A DNA stretch of 64,000 nt. It comes from Gentiana macrophylla. Lineage: Eukaryota > Streptophyta > Magnoliopsida > Gentianales > Gentianaceae. Each line of letters starts with the position of its first letter. Within the stretch, counting starts at the first letter, position 1. The position numbers were made by a program, and so were the translations under genes. Below are positions 58,183-64,000 of this stretch, in pieces. Below the pieces are notes generated by a model. It did no database searches, was not told the origin of the DNA, and saw nothing but the letters and a program-made list of their open reading frames with translations. Where the stretch lies: contig JAOBSW010001170.1 of assembly GCA_026214975.1 (NCBI GenBank), positions 1 through 64,000 of the forward strand, written 5' to 3'.

Positions 58183-58439
58183 GGAAATAAATTCGATAAC
58201 AAGATTTGAAACAGAAAGTGAATTCTGGGCTACAGAATTATGAGAGTTGCCGGCGACATATATGATCGGAGCTGGGAGCGGCCATGAAAATATGATGAAT
58301 GTTTTTTTGCTTTGTTATTTGAGATTTGAAGCTTTCAAAGAGTAAAGTGATACCAATGAATGTATCATGTACTACCTAGATCGTGAGAATTTATGTTTTA
58401 GGAAACCAATATCTATTATTTTTTTATACTAAAAGAAAT

Positions 58440-58650
58440 AATATACTCCATCCGTTTTAATCTGTGAGTTAATGTATTAACTTTTACAATAAAATGATTA
58501 GAATATCCTGAATATAATTAATGTGACCTTTTTTTTTATATCTTAATGTAATAAATAATAAACCAGAAGTCAAAAAAGACAATAAACGTCAGATTGAAAA
58601 TCAGAATACCTCACATAAAATGGAACAAATATTTTTAAGAATCGCCTCGC
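58440..58650. mobile_element. Possible decayed Stowaway-like MITE
   Basis: The left edge TACTCCATCCGTTTTAA resembles Stowaway ends (CTCCCTCCGT). A matching right end is only hinted at (ATGGAACAAATA). Low support. Confidence 0.3.
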
Positions 58651-58718
58651 GCTTAATGAAGCGGAGGAGTAATAGATAGCTAAATTGAGAGACGATTTTG
58701 CCCCAGACATAATTCGTT

Positions 58719-58892
58719 AAGTAATAATACGGGTATAACGGTTGTGCCATAACGAGTGTCACAACGGTGATCTACATCGTTGATCATAATGAGTCTAAAT
58801 TGATCATGACGTAAATCTAAATGATCAACGGTTTAAATCACCGTTGTGTCACTCGTTGTACCATAACCGCTATGCCCGTATCATTACTCTAA
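58719..58892. mobile_element. MITE with long terminal inverted repeats
   Basis: The left arm GTAATAATACGGGTATAACG and onward is complementary to the right arm ending CCCGTATCATTAC. Complementarity extends about 55 bp per arm (GTGTCACAACGGTGAT / ATCACCGTTGTGTCAC). A diverged relative lies at 8232-8412. Confidence 0.8.
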
Positions 58893-60082
58893 TGCGTTAG
58901 TAAACGAGCAAGAGCAATTATGTTGTACCGACAGTGCGGAAGTTCGATTTCCAACCAAAAGAAAAAACTATACATGCAACATTTACAAACCGAATTACTG
59001 GAACATAACTCTTAATTTACATCTTCCACGAAGTTTTAGATGCGGGACAATATGGACACTTTGAGTCGGGGCTTAATAGTTTTTAGAAAGACCATTTTAT
59101 TTAATATTAATCCACACCGTAGAAGATAGTTGTACTAAAATTAGAACAATTTTCACAACAAAAGGAAGCGGCGCAGGATAACGATTGACGTCGACCGTAA
59201 ATTACGTGTCTTGATGAGCGTTTCAGTGACGTCATCAACACTACTTTACACATGAAAATCACGCGTCCAGTGACAAGAGAGTTGATTTCATTACTCAACT
59301 CGTACTTTCCAAAAAGCTTCTAGCCTTCTATCCCTTAAAGCTCTATTCCAGTGGCTCGTACGTGGCGGGAAATGTAATATCCTATATTGAAAAATTGAGT
59401 GAAAGATTATTGAGATATAATATTGAAACATAATGAAACTTGATAATTCGGGTTAACTATTTTAGGTTAAACGAGGACGACGAGCCTAAGTAGTTACTGA
59501 ATCCATTATGTCACCTGATTAATTAAACAAGGAAAAGATTAGGAAGGAGTAGGTTGAGGAAGTTTTTTTCTTTCTATTTAACTGCCTGAGAGCGTCTCGC
59601 GGATTTTTGGGGGGAATTCTAAAGAAGAGGTTGAGCCACAATCCAAATTACCCGTATTGCTCTGCTCCTGGAGCTTTGTGGTGGTGTAAATCGAGGGTTA
59701 TGTCTTAATGGTCCAGTTTGTAAAAGTTGTCCGTACATTTTTTTTACTGAGAGAAGTCAATAAATATTATCGAACTCCATACATCACTTTAAAAATAAGG
59801 TTGCCACTAGAACGACATTTCCCTTTTATCACCAAGTTAAGTCTATGTGGGCTTATGGGGAAATTCTCACCAGGAGCATTGATGGAAGTATAAAAGGAAC
59901 ATATTATTTGTTTTGTGTTTTTTTTGAAAAATATTATTTGTTTATTTTGTACAATACTATTGCTCTTGGAGACTATATTATTTTTTGTGACACTTGTTTG
60001 TATCTCAATATTGTCTAAAAATTTGCTAGTTCCATAAAAAAAAATCACGATAATTCTCGTATCAATCAATATCATTTATATA
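58893..60082. other. Intergenic, possible LTR start
   Basis: No gene. TGTAATATCCTATATTG at about 59371 resembles the TGTAACATCC start of the LTR family at 39730, but no other end is seen. GAAGTTCGATTTCC near 58940 resembles a polymerase III B box without a matching A box. Confidence 0.35.
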
Positions 60083-60716
60083 GGGACTATCTTTTCACAC
60101 AAATGTTGTTTTACTCTTACCAAGAGCCGAGAGTGGGTTTCGTTTGGATTTTCCACACGCCGCCATTCGACCGTAAATGAGTCCGGAAAATATATACTAT
60201 TCTCGCCAATTTATGGTCAATTCATTATTACGACCATTCGACCCAATTTGAGTCGAATCACGATCATTATCTTGATTTTATTCTAATCGAATTTTGAATG
60301 TTTTTCATACTTCAATACCGGTCGAAAGACATTACGACTAAAATTGAGTACAAAACTTTTAATATTCTCATGCGAAATTCGATCGGAATCAATAGTGGTC
60401 TGCTCTTATATTATTGTTGTTATCGACCCAACCCTAATGCGAATGTGTAGAGTATTCGGACTCAATATTGGTCGAATGATGCTCGACTATGTATGAGTTT
60501 GGAAAACTTCAAACATTCTTCTCTAAAATATGGTCGAGAATCAACCAGGTGTGAATTTCTCAACATATATATCGACCATATTTCATTATGGATAATGTGT
60601 CATATATTCACCAAACTTTTGGTCGAGAATGAACGCGTAAAATAAAAAAAAATAAGGGCGAAATTGGAAAAAAAAATCGTGTGGTAAGATAAAAATTTGT
60701 GTGAAAAGATATTCCC
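60083..60716. mobile_element. Mutator-like non-autonomous element, 634 bp
   Basis: Ends GGGACTATCTTTTCACACAAA and TTTGTGTGAAAAGATATTCCC are inverted with few mismatches and share TCTTTTCACAC with the element at 56273-56677. Candidate flanking 9-mers ATTTATATA and TTTACATAT-like are only partly alike, so the target duplication is uncertain. No coding capacity. Confidence 0.7.
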
Positions 60717-62540
60717 TTTACATATCCAAAAGTAAATCTCATTAGGAGCGGGCTTAGTACCTGATATACTTAATAATTTTTTCTTCAATCAAACTTAATA
60801 CCGAATATATATAACTAATATTCGATCACACCCGGTCCGGGTAGGCTGACTCCAGCAATGATCAATATGTCATACACAATAATTAATGATATAAAAATAT
60901 TTTATGATTTTTCTTTTGTAGGCGTTTGTAATGAAACTAGCAATTCTCTATTGCCTTGGTGTCGCAAAGTGATGTTATCCTACGACAGTAGTAACATTGT
61001 TATATCAAATGGTATGCATTATAATCATATATTTCTACTCTCTTTCACCATACACATCTCTACTATGTAAAAGATGATAGAAGTGTATGATTAAATTAAA
61101 ATACATGACGTTTGGTATAACCATGTTATAAGTGTTGTAAGATCAAATTTATTTATTTTGATAGTTTCATGATAAAGTGATAGGTTTATCTAACATAGAT
61201 CTCCATGGTGTATTATTATATATGAATTGTTTCTATCCATTTGTGATCCAATAGATACACAACAAAAAGTTTTTTAGTAGTTGTATAATAAACACATTTC
61301 TTTGTGCTAAAGGAAATTGATGTTTTTACCAAGGGGCAAGGTATAAAGGTAAATAAGGACAAAGTTGTCGGCCAACTTTTATATGCTACAAATGTTTATA
61401 TAAAATTATATCACATGACATACAGTAGAATCAGTGTAATAATATAGTATCAAGTGAATTCTTCCTCATCATACATGCATACAATATTAAAGAGAGAAAT
61501 CAATTGTCATCGGCCCTTTATGTCCGACAATATCTCAAAAGATTATTCTCAGATAATTGTGTATGAAAAGTTTCTGAAAGCAAACAATATATATATATAT
61601 ATATATATATAACACATGTCCTTTAATACACTTGTTCTACATATGGTTGTATTGTACCTTTTTTCTTTTTTCATGTTTCACCTTTAATACAACTAATAAT
61701 ATGTGAAAAATAATAAAAACCGAAAAATAATTACATCGTTTGTTAACACCATCCAACTGAAATCTTAGTAATCCTTTAAAAAAAATACAAGTTTTGCGTG
61801 ATCTTTAATTTTTTTCCGTTACAACATTATATATAGAGAGATGGATGGATATGTGTATATGTATAAATAGATGTTTGTACATGTTTATGCATGTATGTAT
61901 TAATAGAAGATAATGTCAAGAAGAGATATGATTGCTAAACAAAATCATCAGAGATAAAGTTTATTAAAATATTAGATATTATCTTTGATTATATTATTTA
62001 AATTAAGAAGTTGTTTAATCTTTGACTCTTAGAAATTGTCTCCTATATAAGAGACCGTCATGTGTAAGTATTTAATTCAATTCAATAAAAACAGTTTCAG
62101 AGGCATTCTGGTTTTCTTCATGTATATACATACATATACACAATACATATAAAAATGTTACTTAGATTTCATCAAGTATAATAATGTAAAACAACGTTAT
62201 ATGTTTGATTTTCTCAAAAAGTTATATATTAGGAAGAAAATGAATAAGATTGTTTAATCAGGTAAAAAGATCCTTCAGAAAAATCAGGTAAAAAGATTAT
62301 ATGAATGAAAAAACTCGTGGGTAAATGCACACATATAGATCTGTTAAAAAGGAAACTATTTATTTAAATAAAAAAATTAAATAGCTGAAAAGTATAATTT
62401 GTATTGGATCACATTATAAATATTATCTAGTTAAGCAGATTCTATGCCTTGTAATTGGCATTAAAAAGGGGTCGGGAACATTACATATGTGGGGTCCCTT
62501 GTTATCACACTCCATACCCACTATATTTCATTTCAATCAT
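60717..62540. other. Intergenic, no gene
   Basis: AT-rich. A (TA)n run lies near 61588-61612. The stretch around 61913-62120 has a TATA-like CTATATAAGAG and an AATAAAA signal and could be a solo LTR, but the ends were not established. Confidence 0.4.
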
Positions 62541-62544
62541 AAAT

Positions 62545-62923
62545 TGTGTACCGAACAATAAGGTATCGGTTTAGTAGTTAACATTACGGTCATAACTGAA
62601 GAAAAAGAGAATTAGGAGCTGAGGAAGCTTTTTCTTGTTTTAATTCTTGCTATATTTTTTGTTTTACAACGTCAACAATATATAGGAAATACAATAGCTA
62701 ACCCTAGCTAGTTCTTGTCCTAAATTGCCCTTTTTATTTAAATATAAAACAAACAATCATAAAAAACTAAATCATCATTATTTGAGAGATTGAGTATCCT
62801 TCCAGCTCTTAATCACCATTATTTTGAATTATGGTCAAATACACCTTATCACTCCAATCACCTTATCTCTCCTTTGACCATAGTTTCCTTTTGAGTATGA
62901 TACGCGTCTGTATGCGTCTGTCA
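62545..62923 (-). repeat. Probable 3' LTR of the Copia fragment
   Basis: On the minus strand GAGGGGGAGTAT (purine tract, about 62924-62935) is followed by TGACAGACGC, a plausible LTR start. The other end near 62545 is a guess. Confidence 0.45.
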
Positions 62924-63465
62924 ATACTCCCCCTCAAACGAGGCTGGGACAGGGGAGCAGGCCAAGTTTGTCTCTTGAGGAGCTTGAATACATACTTTGG
63001 CAATGCTTTGGTAAAAATATCAGCGAGCTGATGAGTAGAGGAAACATGTTTGGTAATCAAGAGCTTTCGGGCAACCTGCTCTCTCACATAATGATAATCT
63101 AGTTCAATATGTTTGCTGCGGGCATGAAATACAGGATTGATGGTCATGTAGAGGGCGCTTAAATTGTCACATAACAGAAGTGGCGTGTGAGGTTGAGAAA
63201 CACGCAATTCCTTGAGAAAGGAAGTAATCCAAGTGAGCTCAGCAGCAGTGTGAGCCATGGCACGATACTCGGCCCGATGATGGAGCGAGAGCGATGATGT
63301 TGTTTTTTTGAGCACCAAGAGATGAGATTCGGTCCAAGGAACGTGCAATAACCGGTGACAGACCGCCTAGTGGTGGGGCAGCCTGCCCAATCTGCGTCGG
63401 AGAAAGCATAGAGATTGAGTTGACGCGTGGCTCTGAGTGAAACACCAAAGTGCAAAGTGGACTTT
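62924..63465 (-). pseudogene. Copia RNase H fragment
   Basis: Minus strand. AFSDADWAGCPTTRRSVTGY and SWCSKKQ in one frame (from about 63420) are followed, after a frame change, by EYRAMAHTAAELTWI, LLCDNLSALYM, HARSKHIELDYHYVRE and QLADIFTKALP. This is the standard Copia RNase H order. Upstream RT is missing because another LTR begins at 63472. Confidence 0.85.
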
Positions 63466-63471
63466 GTTAGG

Positions 63472-64000
63472 TGTGATGCCCGAAAGACAATTTTGTAATT
63501 GTTTTATTTAATAAATGAAATGATGTTATTATTCATATTTATTATTCTCATATTCACCGATGTGACAATAGTATTTACACTACAGAAAACCCTAAAGTAT
63601 ATCGTTTATGTAATCACTTAACTCAGTGTATGGTATATACACGGGAGGATTGAGTTAGTGAAGATGTACTTAAAATACAATTAGCCCGTAGTGAAGTTAA
63701 TCGAGAGTATCGGGTCTCTCCTTTAACGTGCTATTAATGCGCCCGAACACAATAGGTGTGATTGTCTTATCCGGACTTTCGGTTAAGAGAACCTAATGGG
63801 GCATTTATATATGATAGATATATCATATAAATTTGGACCGATTTGATTAGAGTTCACGATATAATTCCGTAATCGAGAAGTCTTATCAAATCAATGGATG
63901 ATCATATTTATGGATATATCTTAATCCTCGAGGTGATCACGATCAACCGCTTGAATCGATTATGAGGTTTGACTTGACGGTTAAGGATTACACCGAGTCT
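63472..64000 (+). mobile_element. Start of a second retrotransposon LTR, cut by the window edge
   Basis: TGTGATGCCCGAAAGAC begins an LTR-like sequence that interrupts the minus-strand Copia fragment. Its vocabulary resembles the LTR at 51180-52455. It continues beyond the window. Confidence 0.5.

Noticed and set aside
58920..58975. tRNA gene suggested by a GTTCGATTTCC B box
   Set aside because: No A box or cloverleaf can be drawn.
62831..63031. Plus-strand open frame
   Set aside because: It lies antisense to the Copia purine tract and RNase H fragment.

Overview
The window is nuclear DNA of a flowering plant, most likely a eudicot. The support is GT-AG introns, a subfamily XII-type LRR receptor kinase, a plastid-type GAR transformylase, a Tim17/22/23-family gene, a cytosolic ribosomal protein S7 gene with a telo-box/site II promoter, an F-box gene, and many plant-type mobile elements (Copia, LINE, Helitron, hAT, Mutator-like and Stowaway-like MITEs). 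I cannot name the species. There are no operons, CRISPR arrays or bacterial features.

Layout. 0-4.2 kb is repeat-rich, with a 269-bp Stowaway-like MITE and a doubtful spliced minus-strand gene. 4.2-7.2 kb is a tandem array of ~495-bp units. 7.34-12.56 kb looks like a minus-strand non-autonomous Helitron with a LINE fragment, a hAT MITE and AT-rich subrepeats nested in it. 13.0-15.5 kb holds 17-, 28- and ~21-bp minisatellites around a membrane-protein pseudogene, followed by a second broken gene. 15.78-19.17 kb is a complete non-RD LRR receptor kinase. 20.6-25.17 kb is a Copia element with visually identical LTRs and a GTGTG target duplication but a broken polyprotein. 26.0-28.7 kb is the purine-synthesis gene, 30.3-33.3 kb the Tim17/22/23-family gene and 34.2-36.5 kb the RPS7 gene. 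37.2-37.9 kb is a plant-specific unknown gene.

38.9-57.5 kb is mostly transposon-expanded DNA. It appears to be an ancient tandem segmental duplication: blocks near 39.1, 42.9-43.7, 45.6 and 50.8 kb recur in the same order and strand near 53.0, 53.9-54.1, 56.7 and 57.3 kb. The first copy has been opened by LTR-type elements, one of which now encloses a frameshifted F-box gene. 57.7-58.2 kb is a second small plant-specific gene. The rest carries a long-TIR MITE, a Mutator-like element, a Copia RNase H fragment and the start of another LTR at the right edge.

The host genes are unrelated housekeeping and immune-type genes and do not form a pathway. The most unusual points are (i) the RPS7 promoter/leader/first-intron block duplicated at the neighbouring Tim17/22/23-family gene, (ii) three insertions whose empty target site survives in a paralogous copy inside the same window, and (iii) repeated one-base losses in otherwise clean coding sequence (RPS7 twice, F-box once), which are either assembly errors or recent pseudogenisation. 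All coordinates and identities come from reading by eye; no alignment or database search was run.
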